Shown here one piece after another: positions 1 to 11,397 of a DNA stretch of 39,420 nucleotides; within the stretch, counting starts at the first letter, position 1, and each line of letters begins with the position of its first letter. The DNA lies in the NCBI GenBank assembly GCA_004431415.1, contig QPMI01000025.1:1-39420 (forward strand), given 5' to 3'. A program made the position numbers and the translations under genes. The notes under the pieces are model-generated. The model did no database searches. It was not told the origin of the DNA and saw nothing but the letters and a program-made list of their open reading frames with translations. The stretch is from Cyanophora paradoxa. Its lineage: Eukaryota > Glaucocystophyceae > Cyanophorales > Cyanophoraceae.

Positions 1-698
1 CCATCCAAAGCCACCAACAACTGGTGAATGTAATTAACTCTAAATTCGAAGGCAGAAAATCTCCCAACATCCATTCGCTGCAAATGGGATGAATCACTGA
101 AACGAATTATATTCCACTCAGCAGTACCATTTTACTTGGCTTTCTCAGTAGCTGTGAAACCCAGCAACAAACAATCCAAAAGCTGTTGAGTCAGCTAGAC
201 TGCTGGGTCTTGATCCTGGAAGATATGGTAACTCCCCAATCCAATCACAGGTCTATATGCTCTCACTGATGGAATCTTTACTGGTGGTCGCGTGAATGGC
301 ATTATATCTTCTTTTGAGCCTGAGAAGACCAGGGACAGTGTTTTGTTTGTGAGAGTAAAGGAGCTGGGTGATCTGGTGCAATGTGGGGATGGTCTTCTGA
401 CTGGTTACTTCACAAATAGTGGTCCCTGACATAAAGATTATGGTGAGCATGTTGTTTACAATTCAACAGAGGCTCACCACTTTACAAATACTATAATAAA
501 AAGGTTGGATTATCCACTTTCTCGGTTGATATTGTTAATGCTATTAATGAACCAATTGATTTTGAGGGTCAACCTGTTCATCTTACCTTTGAAATTCGCT
601 ATGGTGATGAGCCAGCTGGGGACCCAGTTTATGAATACTTTAAGATGCGAATGTCACAGCTTCACCCTTCCTATCCAGTTATTACAAACTTCGCATAA
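1..698 (+). pseudogene. Minor capsid (penton-like) protein, frameshifted, 5' end off window
   Basis: Coding sense is visible in pieces in different frames. A piece near 295-430 reads SFEPEKTRDSVLFVRV and continues to a GDGLL motif. A last piece ends at the stop at 696-698 and contains DIVNAINEPIDFEGQPVH followed by LTFEIRYGDE. A VGD-type middle followed by a C-terminal beta strand with a bulky FEIR end resembles the conserved Polinton protein placed just before the major capsid gene, often called minor capsid or F54H12.2-like. At least three frame changes and an in-frame stop near 430 show decay. The family call is from memory of the pattern; its place directly upstream of the capsid gene supports it. 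Confidence 0.5.
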
Positions 699-751
699 AT
701 TAAGGATCATTGGTAGATTTTTTATGTTGCAGTATAATAAAAGAGAATATA

Positions 752-2097
752 ATGGATATCACTTCCACTCTTCAAAGACTTTCGCTGAAAGAAGCCCTAA
801 CAACCCCAGAAGAGGCGAAAGCCTTTTTCCTGGATAACTCCCTTATGCTTGGTCTCGAATCCAAATCTAAGCCAGTTCTAGTTGTTGTGAATCCAGCAAT
901 ACTTTTGAGAATAATGTTGGAAATCGCATTTCCTTCAAGCTACCTCGCTACAATTTCTGTGGAAAACTCGAACTTGCTTTCGACCTTCCAGCCATCACGT
1001 TTGCTGGTGATACTGACCTAGTTCGCAATGGATACACTCGCCCAGTTGGTGCTTTAGTTCAGCGACTTGAAATTACCTATGGATCTTACACCTACCATAT
1101 TCCATCTGATTTCCTTGCTCATTTCCCCCTGGTCTATTATTCGGAGGATCAACTAGCTAAAAAGAAGCGATCAATGGGCATGGTTCATGGCATCCTGCTC
1201 ATGGAACCAACCGCCTTGGTGGCTCATTTTTGTTGAAATCCCTGTGCCTTGGCTAAATCACTACCTTCCCCTTGGTGCTTTATCTGGTGAAATGGTTGTT
1301 ACTGTTTGGTTTAAGGATGCTGGAAAGGGTTATGTTGAAACTTCCTATGGTGGTCGCTCCTCCTGTTGTTGGTGGGACAGTTGCTGATAAGACAGAAGAT
1401 GATGGTCTTGGTGATACTGCTAATGCCACACTTGCCATGTTGGTCAAAATATCACACTTTCAGTCTTGGTGCAACAACTCCTGTTTTTTATTACTTCTCC
1501 TCGCCTTTACATGCATGCTATTAATGTTTCTGATGAGCTTTTCGCTACTGTATTGAAAAGTTAAGACACTGGCATGGCTATTCCCTCCCTTGATATTGGA
1601 TTTGTAGATGCTAGTGCTTTCCCTGCCAAGGGCAATGCCCAACCCAATCGAATTAACCTCTCTCAAATCTCAGGTCTTGTATATGCTCTGCTTGTTTCAG
1701 TTCGTGATATGAACTGTTGACAAATCCAATGGCTCCCACAGTGTTCTTAAGACCTATGCCAACTCCAAAGACATACATTACAACTGAAATAAATGGTCAG
1801 CGACTTTTTGCCACTGAGCCAATTTCCCTACTCAAAGGTGCTGAGCTAATTGCTGATGCCTTCAAATGCTCTAACATGGATAAGGTTGCTGATCGCTATG
1901 TCCTTTCAGGACTCCCATTCTGCCTTGATGGAGAAAAGGCAATTCGAAATATTGCCCAGTCTGGTTTTGTCGATTTAACAAATTCCTCCTCTTCATTCCT
2001 CACCCTCTACATGCCTTCAGATAAGGTAATCGATGTTAATGTTCGCGCTCTCATGCATTCGTTTATAATTTTGGACAAGGATGGATTACGCGATTAA
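752..2097 (+). pseudogene. Major capsid protein (double jelly-roll type), multiply frameshifted
   Basis: The start at 752 follows an A/T-rich leader (TATAATAAAAG). The first frame gives a helical N-terminus. The second frame, about 900-1230, reads RISFKLPRYNFCGKLELAFD and then GYTRPVGALVQRLEITYG, the first-barrel pattern of Polinton-like capsids. A third frame has IPVPWLNHYLPLGALSGEMV, matching the usual strand where a polar face meets an LPL/AL motif. Later pieces near 1575-1720 and 1717-2097 complete the C-terminus. Total length of about 448 codons is normal for the family, but at least four frame changes make it non-functional. It lies between the minor capsid-like gene and the ATPase, as in a virion module. 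Confidence 0.68.
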
Positions 2098-2142
2098 TTT
2101 ATAGATTGTTACGATATTTCAGTCTCCCTGCATTATTTTTAT

Positions 2143-2940
2143 ATGTCTTTATTAGAAAGATATACAACAATGACTGATTTGGATGAATTTGTGGCTGGTG
2201 AAATGATAGAACCACCATTTCGTGTATGCAATAGGAAAATCAGCAACTGGTAAATCAGAAGCTGTAAAGTATTGGTTAAAGCAGTTGCATGATGCCAAAA
2301 AGATTGATGTTGTATTAGTTGTGAGTGGAACCAGCTTCAATCATTTCTGGGATAAAGTGCAACATGCAACTGGGAAAATGGGATGCCCCTTACATTGCTA
2401 AATTGCTAGATGAGAGGCAAGAGAAAATAGAAAAGGTGAACCTGTTAACCAATTGTGTGGTTTTAGATGATTTAATCGATAATGAGATAGTCGATCTCAC
2501 AAGGATAAAATATCGGATCTCTGTATTCCAGAGGTCGCCATTCGAAAATATCCATTATCTGCATCACACAAAAGCTAAGGAAAGTCTCTTCGACTATTCG
2601 AGTTAATTCGGACTATGCTATGTTTCTAAGTGCTGCAAATCGCAAAGAACTGAAGCCATAGAGGAAGAATACAATATAATGCGAAATAAAGAGGATTTTA
2701 CAAGATGTTTGAAGAGTATGTTCACTCCTATCAGTAATATTTTGGTCCTCTGCAAACTACTCAGTTAAATACTATGTAGATAAAGCTGAGCTTGTGAAAG
2801 ATTTCCCATTTCCTCGCTTCCACAGGAAGCCAAAAAAGAAAGAAGATGAACTGAAACCACCAGAGAAAGAGGAAGCCCCTAAAGAAGTGAAAAGCCAAGT
2901 CCATAGCAATAAATTGATGCGATATAAACGCGGTTTATAA
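2143..2940 (+). pseudogene. DNA-packaging ATPase (FtsK/HerA, A32-like), frameshifted
   Basis: Start at 2143 (MSLLERYTTM). A frame change near 2220 leads into a Walker A, GKSATGKS, at 2234-2257. After another shift the frame holds NCVVLDDLIDN at about 2452-2480, a Walker B with hydrophobic residues before DD. The C-terminal piece (about 2760-2940) is Lys/Glu/Pro-rich and ends MRYKRGL. P-loop plus VVLDD spacing within a protein of about 260 residues fits the small genome-packaging ATPases of Polintons and virophages, which pump DNA into the capsid. Neighbouring capsid genes agree. At least three frameshifts; not functional as read. Confidence 0.68.
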
Positions 2941-2968
2941 AATTATCTCTCATTCTAATAAAGATACA

Positions 2969-3710
2969 ATGCCTCCCAAACGAAAGATAGGGATCCCAGC
3001 TGGGGCTGTTGGCTATTCAGGTGGTGGAAACAATGGATCCATTAACACTGAACCACTGAAATTCAATGGTATGAATGAGTGAAGCCCTCCACAACAAGAA
3101 GACCCCTCAATGCTGCCTATGAGGAATCAGTCGATGACAAAGCCCCACAGGCTTCAACCAGTGACCAACTCAACATTTCACCTGAAGCCTCAAATGAAGG
3201 CTGTTGCTGAGGGGCCAGGCGAATTATTGGTGCTGCTGATGATAAAGGTTTAGGCTTGCAAGATCTTCACTGGCTCGCAAAGGTGAAGGTCTTAGTAAGG
3301 AATCAGACAAGGTAATTCAGTCTATGGCTGGTGAAGTCACATATAAGACTGCTCCCACTCAAAATATTCATCGAATTCCCAAGGCTCAATGGGATGAGAT
3401 GACTGCTAAACTCAAAGATCTGGAAGCCAAATCAAGTGCCTTGGAGCAGTATGTTACTGAGAAGAAAGAGAGAGCCAAGCTAAAGGAGATGCTTCGAAAG
3501 GAAGTTTATAAAATGGGCATTACTGGTGTCCCAGATAAACAGTTTATTGCTAAGAAAGAGAACCAAATCGATGAGCAGGCAGTAGATGAAATGAAAACAA
3601 AGACCCAAAAGGGAACCATTGAACCTGGTGCCACCAAAGCTGAAGTAGAAAAGGGAGTAGCTCCCACAGTATATAAAACGAGTTTGGCTTTAATTTCTCT
3701 GTTTTATTAG
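2969..3710 (+). pseudogene. Charged coiled-coil protein, unknown, frameshifted
   Basis: Start at 2969 (MPPKRKIGIPAGAVGYSGGG). The first frame stops near 3080; reading continues in other frames (AAYEESVDDKAPQAS near 3115) and ends in a frame from about 3260 to 3710. That last part has a heptad-like stretch, WDEMTAKLKDLEAKSSALEQ, followed by Lys/Glu-rich sequence and a hydrophobic end. This suggests a coiled coil. I do not recognise the family. Its place between ATPase and replication genes would suit an internal virion or DNA-binding protein, but that is inference. Confidence 0.45.
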
Positions 3711-3802
3711 AGACATGGATATACGAAAGTTTTTGAGATGTTCAGTCTGCATGTGGTGAGCAATTGCCACAGTGGATGCTGTGACACAACAGTGAGTTTG
3801 AG

Positions 3803-3982
3803 ATGTCAGATACTGAGGATAATGCCTCAGAAGCAAGAGAGAGAAGGAGATCAACAGTTTCTGTGGAGTCAATGCCAGCAGACCCCACAGAGTATACATA
3901 TGAGCAACAGGAGTATCCAAGGAGAAGTTCTCTGCCAGCAGAAAACGTTTTCTCTGGGAATATAAATGGAGGATACTATTAG
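3803..3982 (+). CDS. Small acidic/serine-rich protein, unknown (59 aa)
   Basis: Open frame beginning MSDTEDNASEARERRRST and ending GNINGGYY, overlapping the start of the next gene at 3966. It is rich in Ser, Glu, Arg and Pro with no membrane segment, and looks intrinsically disordered. A short frame starting at 3716 (MDIRKFLRCSVC) stops after about 16 codons and may be a broken N-terminal part. No family recognised. The overlap with the downstream gene is typical of a compact viral cluster. Confidence 0.35.
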   Translation: MSDTEDNASEARERRRSTVSVESMPADPTEYTYEQQEYPRRSSLPAENVFSGNINGGYY

Positions 3983-4209
3983 TTTAATCGAGTTTACCAG
4001 TGATGAACCTGTTACTGAGGGTTCTATTAGACACATTCTAGCAATGCAGAAACGATATAGAGAGGACCCAGCATATAGAGAGTATAAAACAGCAAGCCCT
4101 GGCATCCTATTATCGCAGAAAAGCCCAAAAAGAGGAGCAGAGACCCAGAGGGAGACCGATTAAATATTATTTGCCTACTGAAAGTAGCAATGGACCCCCA
4201 GGTCTATAA
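3966..4209 (+). pseudogene. Small basic protein with GRPIK motif, frameshifted
   Basis: Start MEDTISLIEFTSDEPVTE, then MQKRYREDPAYREYK. A shift near 4085 restores a frame reading ASYYRRKAQKEEQRPRGRPI followed by KYY, ending at 4209. An RYxxDPxxRE helix followed by a GRPxK AT-hook-like tail also occurs in the minus-strand gene at 16,534-16,725 of element 2 (RRIQNDPEFREL ... GRPRKR). The two are therefore probably homologues. AT-hook motifs bind the minor groove of AT-rich DNA; a DNA-binding role is inferred. Confidence 0.45.
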
Positions 4210-4297
4210 GATAATTGAGAAAAAGCGGTCTCAGTATGCCACTGAGGCAGCTATAAAAGTTTACAGACAGGAACTGGTGTTCGCAACAAAAAATGAC
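4190..4297 (+). CDS. Very small basic ORF (35 aa), doubtful
   Basis: Reads MDPQVYKIIEKKRSQYATEA and then a short tail to a TGA at 4295-4297. It overlaps the end of the previous gene. Another reading frame continues the charged pattern (KVYRQE-like) past the shift, so it may be the head of a broken small gene. No family recognised. Confidence 0.2.
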
Positions 4298-4332
4298 TTA
4301 AGGAAAAAGTAGATAGATTGTATTGAGGAAAA

Positions 4333-4348
4333 ATTATTTTCGTATCTA
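4333..4348 (+). promoter_or_regulatory. Candidate upstream promoter motif ATTATTTTCGTATCTA
   Basis: This 16-mer ends 13 nt before the ATG at 4362. A 15/16 copy (ATTATTTTCGTACCTA) lies at 16,835-16,850, upstream of the polymerase start in element 2. Conservation between diverged elements at matching positions suggests a virus promoter element; function is inferred. Confidence 0.4.
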
Positions 4349-4361
4349 CTATTAAAGAGAA

Positions 4362-4768
4362 ATGCCGAATATCCGCAAGATACTCACAGATGATGAAAAA
4401 GCAGAGAAGCTGAGACTGAAAAGGGAGCAAGATGCCCAAAGAAAACGCGAAGCCTATCATAAAAAGAAGGAGGAACGATTATCCCAAGGAGCCGCTACAG
4501 TTCACACACCAGAAGAACTCAAAAAGATTGCCCTCAGACACCAGAGGAAATACAGGGAAAATGAAGAATAATTCGCGAACAGAAAAAGGCGAAAGCGCTG
4601 GAATACTACCACAAGAAAAAAGACGAACTACCCAAGACAACCAAAGAGCATAAACCGGTTGGAAGACCTCGAAATATATCGAAGAATAAATTCTCGATCG
4701 AAACAAATTTTGTAGAAATCGATTTGATCGGAGGCAAAAAAATGACAGCTTTTCTTCCTCTTTTTTAA
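4362..4768 (+). pseudogene. Lys/Glu-rich protein with GRPR AT-hook-like motif, one frameshift
   Basis: Start MPNIRKILTDDEKAEKLRLK, a highly charged helical sequence. The first frame ends at 4571. A one-base shift there continues REQKKAKALEYYHKKKDELP and KPVGRPRNISKNKF to a stop at 4766-4768. Repeated KREAYHKKKE / EYYHKKKDE segments suggest internal duplication of a helical DNA-binding unit, and the GRPR core resembles an AT hook. It precedes the primase-helicase gene. The role as a DNA-binding accessory protein is inferred. Confidence 0.42.
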
Positions 4769-4834
4769 AACTGTACCTATATATCGAGACAGTATCCCGA
4801 CCCAAAACTACTTAAGGACTTGGCAAATAATAGG

Positions 4835-4847
4835 ATATATATAAAAG
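4835..4847 (+). promoter_or_regulatory. TATA-like box upstream of primase-helicase
   Basis: ATATATATAAAAG lies 59 nt upstream of the helicase ATG at 4906, in a short intergenic stretch. TATA-like runs also precede the capsid and polymerase genes. Assignment rests on sequence and position only. Confidence 0.35.
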
Positions 4848-4905
4848 ACAATTCCTCCTTCCGAAATTATTTTCTTCGTTAAAGGTAGAAGTCCCCAAAT
4901 CGAAA

Positions 4906-7498
4906 ATGAACAAAATCGAGAAATTCGCCACCCCTGTTGAAATGCTACATTCCTTAGTACTCTCATTGGTGATCGCAACAAGGTCACCCATGTATTTGAA
5001 TTCTGCCGAAGATGCCCTTGAAGCCATTGATAATAGCAAGGTTAAGACCTGGGCTGAATGCATTCAACCTGAGCAAGTGACCAGAGTTTACCTGGACCTG
5101 GATAAATCGCTGATTTGAAGGAGAACATTGCTGATAACTATGCTGAGGCGGAAACTGTTGTAAGAGAGATGAGAGATAAGCTATGGAAGCGATCTGGTAC
5201 CACTTCTATTAACGATATTGCTGTTGCAGTTCGCCATAGAAGGGTTTATTTGATTAAGGAGGATGTCACCAAGTTCAAGATTTCAGCCCACTTTATTATT
5301 AAATCGCTTGCATGCAAACATGAAGATATCCCCAAGCTTTTCAAAGCGATGGGATTGGTGAAAAATGAGGATTATGACAGTGGAGTTTACAGCTCCACAC
5401 AGAACCTAATCTGCCTCAATTGCTGCAAAGGTGAGACTCTGGATGCTCAAAATAAGTCGAAAAAAGATGTTGATAAAAACGTTTGCTTTAAGAAATTCGT
5501 TGACTGTGACAAAGTGTTAATGCGAAATGAGGACTTCTTTGTATCTTACTTCTCAGCTACTACTAAACTTGTGGATGAATCAAATATTTCTGCATTTGCA
5601 AATTATACTCCTGAGCCAAAACCAGTTAAAAAGGAGCCAAAAAGTGATAAAGTGAAGACTGAGAAGGTAGAAGCTGAAAAAGACACTGAACCCGAAAATC
5701 CTGTTACTTTCGAACTGCTACAAAGTGTTATAATGGGTCTCAATGCTGAAAGAGCCAGCGAGTATAAGACTTGGATTGATGTTGGACTGGTCATCATCAA
5801 TGTTGGGGAAGACAACAAATTTACCCCTAAAATGCAGGCTGAACTCTTCCACCAATTCTCAGAACAGAGTGACAAGTATGATTATGATGAATGCCAGGAA
5901 AAGTTTACACAGCTTCGCAGAAGCAAGAAGAAGGCTGAGCCTGGCAAAGTGTTGACCTTCAAATCCTTGGTTTATTGGTTGAGCAAAGATAACAATGAGC
6001 TTTTCAAGGAACTCTTCCCCAAAAAGTATGCATTCCTACCAGAGGACACAGATGAAATCGATTACAAGACTGCAAGTATCCCTCCTTTGGCTGAACATTA
6101 CAATGTGCATAAGAGGTATTTCAATGCTCGCATGCATCATGTTGAAAATGTTGGTTGTGTGATGCTCTGGGATGAACAACTACTTTGCTGGATGCCCAAA
6201 GACATTGGAAAACTGTCTACAAAGCATTTCCCCCACTTGATGCATAAGGTGATTGTGAATGAGGGGACAGATAATGAGAAAGAGAAATGGGAGCAATCAT
6301 TTAGGAAATGGATTGTGGATCCAACAGCCACAAGATCAACTTACATGGATTTCCTCCCACCTCCTGCTACTCTCAGTGCAAAATGCAAGTCTGTATTTAA
6401 TCTCTATCCAGGAATGAAGGTCGACCATCAGCAATTCGAAAATGCTCCAGAGGATGTAACTGCTGAGATGATTAAGCCTTTCCTTGATCACTTGTTCTTA
6501 ATGTCTGGTGAGGATCAAAATACCTATGAATATCTGTTGAAATGGTTTGCCCACATGCTGCAAAAGCCTGGGGAACTCAATGGAGTATCCTTAATCTTCA
6601 TTGGTGAACAGGGAACTGGTAAGAATGTGTTGGTTGATACTTTCCAAAAGAAGATACTTGGAGATGCCCTGAGTTATGCAACTGGTAAGCCAAAAGAGGA
6701 TCTGTTTGGTCGATTTGCCCACAATAGAGAGGATAAGATCTTGATTGTTGTGAATGAAGCCTCAGGCAAGGACACATTCGAAAATAATGATATGCTTAAA
6801 GATCTCATTACTTCTGATAAGATTGTTATTGAACACAAAGGGATAGATTCATACACAAAAAGCAACTTTGCCAGGATTATATTCACCAGCAATAACAACA
6901 TTCCAGTTAAAATTGAAGCTGGAGATAGGCGATTTGTGGTTGTTGAAGTTAGTAAGAAATTCGCAAAGGATAGGTCATACTTCCTTCCACTTGTAAAATG
7001 GCTTAATGATCACTGCAATATTCGAAACATTGCCCACTATTTGAGAACCAAAGTTGAATGTGAGGATGTGAACTGGATTGCTGATAGACCCTTACAAATA
7101 AATACTATTTAGCCCAGCAGGTGTGCGCTCCAATCATCCTTATGTTCACTAAGTGGCTTGTGGATCGAGGCTTAATTTCCGAGAATAAATGCAAGTCTGG
7201 TAGCCTTGTGGAAACCTGGAAATGGTTCCAGGAGTTCATTACCAGCAATAAATATAAAAACGATTATAATAGTCGCAGATATTATACAGAAATGCGAAGT
7301 GTTACATATATCCAAGTGAAAACTACAAATGGTAAACAATACTATCATTTCCTATTCCCACAAGTATTTGAGGAATTCAGAAAGATGAAGCTTGTAGATG
7401 ATGAGACTATTGAGGAAGAAGCTAATCCAAGGATGAAACAGGACCTACCTGCTGCTGATCCTGATGCATCAGATTATGATTCTGATGTTGAAGTTTAG
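4906..7498 (+). pseudogene. Primase-helicase (AEP primase + PriCT-2 + SF3 helicase), two frameshifts
   Basis: Three frames, 4906-5118, 5115-7112 and about 7105-7498, together make one protein of about 860 residues. The N-terminus has YLDLDK at the end of the first frame, fitting the catalytic acidic motif of archaeo-eukaryotic primases. KISAHFI follows near 5280 and a paired Cys motif CLNCCK near 5416. A PriCT-2-like segment (TWIDVGL ... SLVYWL) spans about 5700-5990. The SF3 helicase core has Walker A GEQGTGKN at 6603-6626, Walker B ILIVVNEA near 6740 and sensor IIFTSNNN near 6880. This is the DUF5906-like type of core, which primes and unwinds DNA during element replication. Single-base shifts near 5112 and 7105 break it. 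Spacing to the next gene is unusually long and holds a hairpin repeat. Confidence 0.82.
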
Positions 7499-7509
7499 GT
7501 TTACTCAAA

Positions 7510-7700
7510 AGTGGACTCACAGTTGACTCAAATTTATCATAAAAGACCCAAACAGTCTTTTATTTATGGTTTATTTATCGATTAGGTTGACTAAGTGGGG
7601 GAGTTGACTCATTTTTTCACAGATTCTAAAAGAGGACTCTGCCCTAAAAAGAAATAAAAAGTGCCTCAACTCCACCCACTAAGTCAACCAAAAAATGATT
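7510..7700 (+). repeat. Intergenic copy of the GTTGACTAAGTGGG hairpin repeat
   Basis: The stretch begins AGTGGACTCACAGTTGACTC like the repeat units at 13,579 and 13,970. Arms GGTTGACTAAGTGGGGGAG (from 7585) and its near-complement TCAACTCCACCCACTAAGTC (from 7666) can pair. It is the only long gap inside the gene cluster, between helicase and nuclease. A role as terminator, origin or recombination site is open. Confidence 0.7.
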
Positions 7701-7740
7701 TAAGAGATAGAAAAATATATTTATATGTAACTAGTAAGAA

Positions 7741-8145
7741 ATGGCTGGAACAGATCATGATTCTGGATCGATCTATATGATTGAGAGTCAGGAAATGAAC
7801 AAAGTCTACATAGGAAGAACCTCACAGCCACTTCAAAAAAGATGGAGACAACACAAATCAGGTCAAATGCCATCTACAGCAGACCTATGCAAGGCTTCTG
7901 ATGTGAAGTTCTCAGTCCTGTATTCAAGTAAGAAGGGTGGGCATGAAGACCTAATGAACAGAGAAGCATATTACATGTATCTCTTTGAACCTTGGATAGT
8001 CAATTTACAAAAACCGAAATCCCGATTTAGGATTAATAGGTTTTGCGATTCCATTCAGAGGAAGCCAGTGGATCCATTAAAACATTTTAAATTGCGTTTA
8101 GAACATCCTAAAATAAAATATCCCCTTAGAATAGGAACAAGTTAG
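7741..8145 (+). CDS. GIY-YIG endonuclease (134 aa)
   Basis: Intact frame. The GIY-YIG signature appears as SIYMIESQEMNKVYIGRTSQ near residues 10-30, followed by the conserved Arg helix LQKRWRQHKSG and a later Glu in MNREAYYM, matching the Tyr/Arg/Glu active-site layout of the family. These enzymes nick or cut DNA; in virophages and Polintons they may process replication intermediates or act as homing-type nucleases. It lies just before the polymerase gene (6 nt gap). Its being intact while neighbours are broken may reflect its short length. Confidence 0.85.
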   Translation: MAGTDHDSGSIYMIESQEMNKVYIGRTSQPLQKRWRQHKSGQMPSTADLCKASDVKFSVLYSSKKGGHEDLMNREAYYMYLFEPWIVNLQKPKSRFRINRFCDSIQRKPVDPLKHFKLRLEHPKIKYPLRIGTS

Positions 8146-8150
8146 GAATA

Positions 8151-11100
8151 ATGCCCCGAATTACCAACAAACTCATAAGGGAGAAGAAATGGGAACTCAT
8201 GGGATTGCTGGGAACACTTTATGCAGCCCATGAAATTACAGAGGCTGAATATGACCGGGAAATAGATTTAATTGCAAAGGGCAGACCCACTTTAAGCAGA
8301 TTAACCAGAAAAGCAAATAACCTATATGATAAAATTGAAACCTTGGATGAATTGGATAGGCTTAGGCAAATAGAACCAGATGCAGAAGATGGAACAGCCA
8401 TGAATGAATTATATCGCTGGCTCACTTACAGAGCCAGAAGGGAAGTTGTTGTAGATGTGATTGAATTCCTGGACAGAATTGCTACATCCCTTCCCAATCG
8501 ATTAAAGCAGGGTTTAGATCAATTCAGGGCAATCAAGGTTCGCTTGTCTTTTATCTGCAAGTTCGTTAAAGTGAGCAATCCACAGGTTTGGATATCGAAA
8601 TACATTTACAGTGATTACTTTGTATTAACCAGGTCGAGAAATATTCGAACTGAGCTGAATAAAGCAGCCCAAATGTGTCAGGAGCAGATGAATGTGGTTG
8701 ATAGCTATCGCTTAGAAAGAATTGAAATACTCAGAGTGGCTATTATGAGTTATGCTCCAACTGGTGGATGCTTTCTACAAACCCCAGAGTGGATTGCTAG
8801 GAAGAGAGCCACAGTGAATATTCGAAATATAGATGATTCCTGCTTCGAAAATGCGATTTTAGCCTCGATTTACAGAAAATCTATTAACTCTCATAAGAGG
8901 AATGAGCTTTCACAATATCGCAAATGGAAATACTCAGCAATCGCTTATAATCCGCTGGCTCTCAATTTCGACAATATCCCATTCCCTGTTGCCTGTGATG
9001 CTGAAATAATTGATAAATTCGAGGCTCAAAATGCAGGCATTAGCATTAATATATTCGGAATCGATGGAGAGGTTGTTTATCCCCTGCATCAATCCAGTTA
9101 CCCAGGCAGAAAGCATAAGGTTAATCTCATGCTGATATTTGATGATGAAGGGAATGGTCATTATATTACAATCATGTCCCTTTCAAGATTATTGAAAGTA
9201 AACCATGAAACATACAATGATCAGAAGTTACACTACTGTGACACATGCTTATCTCGATTCAGGTCTGAGGCTAAACTCACTGCTCATGTGGACTCAAATA
9301 GATGCATTGATTGGAGACTCTCAAAGGGAATCACACCTAAACCTGAGACCACCATAGAGTTTGGACTGAAAAACCTCAGGAAAACTGTTTGGCTTCCTGT
9401 TGTGGTTTACTGCAAGATTGAACATAGAAGCATCCCCATTGATGCATCAAAATCTAAGAGGGAAGTCTCAGCAGTCAACCTGAGAGTAGTCACTGGGCAG
9501 ATGTTCAGGAGTTTCGATTTGAGGGTCAGGATCCAATGGGAGGTCTCTTTGAATGCTTGGAGTCCAAAGCAAGAGAACTAATCGATTTCCTGTTTACCAA
9601 CATTCCTATGAATGAACTCACAGATGAGCAGAAAGCAATTTACAGAGCTACCAAACACTGTTACCTTTGCAGTGAGAGGTTCACTAAGGAGAACTTCAAA
9701 TGCAGGGATCATGATCACCACACAGGTCATTACATTGCACCTGCATGCAGAAACTGCAATCTCCATAGGAGAATCTCAAAGCAAACAAAAGTAGCAGTGG
9801 TTGTTGACCAAATGGATGACTGTGGGACATTCATTTTCAGAAAAATAGCAGGCATGGGTGATAAAAAGCGAATCGAAATCCTTTCGAAAAACTTTGATCA
9901 ATACCTTTCATTGCAATGGGTCTTTACAAGTTCATTGATGCAAGTAATTTTATGGAATTTGGGGCTGCTGATGTAGATGAGTTAATGGACAAATTCCAAG
10001 CCTTCAGAAGGCTTTCACACACAGTATATGGATTGGACCCAGTTCATTATGTATCTGCACCTGGGTTATCTTGGGATGCTATGCTTAGGACCACCAAGGC
10101 AAAAATAGAGCTTATAAGTGATGTAGAGCAATACGAATTTGTTGAGAGGGGAATCAGGGGTGGCTTTGCAACAATGCCTTGTAGGTATGCTGAGGCTGAT
10201 GGTGAAAACTCCCACATTATGCTGTTTGATGCTAACAACTTGTATGGCTACTGTTTGAGTCAGCCAATTCCAGTTGGTGATTTTAGATGGGAGACCGAAT
10301 TCAACCCACAAGATAACAGATCCAGTTTCCTAGAAGTTGATCTGGATTACCCAATTAGGCTGTTTCTAGATCACAGTGATTTCCCCCTAATTATTAACAA
10401 GAAAATAGTAGAATATGCGGAATTATCACAATATCAAAAGAGCCTATTAGATCTCTCAGGAGAAGAGCTTGATAAAACCCCAAAGCTAACTGCAACCTTT
10501 GGTTCTGTGGCAAACTATGTGATTTCTGAGCCTCTTCTGCAATATCTGTTGGACAAAGGGGTGAAATTAAAGAAAGTTCACAGGGTCCTATCATTTACTG
10601 TGGCTCCTGTAATGAAACCCTACATTGAGCTGAACACTGAGATGAGAAGGAAAGCAGTGAATAAATTCGAGGCTGATTTCTATAAACTCATGAATAACTC
10701 AATCTATGGGAAATGCATTGAATCTTGCAGAGGTAGATCTGTGGTTAAGATTGCAAACAGTGAGAAACTGTTTATGAAATATGCAGCCTCTCCATTGGTG
10801 AAATCAACCAGCCCCATAAACGAAAAAGCAGTTGCCTTTGAGTTTTACACAAAGCATGTGAAACTAGATAAGCCTGTTGCAATTGGGGCTTATGTTTTGG
10901 ATGCTGCCAAACTGTATAATTACCAATTCTTTTATGATACTGTAAGGACCCAGTGGACAAAAGCCAAGTTACTATTCCATGATACTGATTCCTTTTGTCT
11001 ATATATCGAATCTAAGACCCTCCAAGAGGACCTAGATAATATATCCTATAATCTGGACCTAGGGGGATCCAACAGAATGACCCCAGGTAAATACAAAAAT

Positions 11101-11394
11101 GAGATGCCAGGTTCTGCTATATTGGAATATGTGGGTCTGAGAGCCAAAGTTTACAGTTTCAGAACTGCTGAGATTGAGAGAAGTAAGCTCTCTGGGACTT
11201 CAACTGAGGAACTCCAATTTAATGATTTTAAGCAGTGTTTATTTGCAGGTATAAGCAAGACTGTGACTGCCAAGCAGAAGAGAAGGGCAGATCACACAAT
11301 AATAGATACTGTAAGTAGAAGGGTTGCCCTAAACTGCTTTGATGCAAAGAGATACATCTTACCAGATGGTATTAATTCTGTTCCTTTTAATTAA
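8151..11394 (+). pseudogene. DNA polymerase B, protein-primed type with N-terminal extensions, frameshifted
   Basis: Three overlapping frames (8151-9581, 9536-9976, 9916-11394) make one protein of about 1070 residues collinear with the intact element 2 copy. Visible parts: a helical N-terminus; a DDSCFENAIL ... GHYITI Cys/His domain; a C2H2-like finger (CDTC ... H ... RC); an endonuclease VII-like zinc unit (CYLCSERF ... DHDHHTG ... CRNCNLH); polymerase motifs DANNLYGY (about 10,226), MNNSIYGK (about 10,690) and DTDS (about 10,980). The exonuclease DYET seen in element 2 falls where the first shift occurs and is lost here. The enzyme would replicate the element by protein priming; this copy is broken. 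Confidence 0.88.
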
Positions 11395-11397
11395 GAG

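Noticed and set aside
752-2097. Separate small genes in the capsid region
   Set aside because: The successive frames overlap end to end and together form one capsid-like protein, so they are frameshifted parts of one gene.
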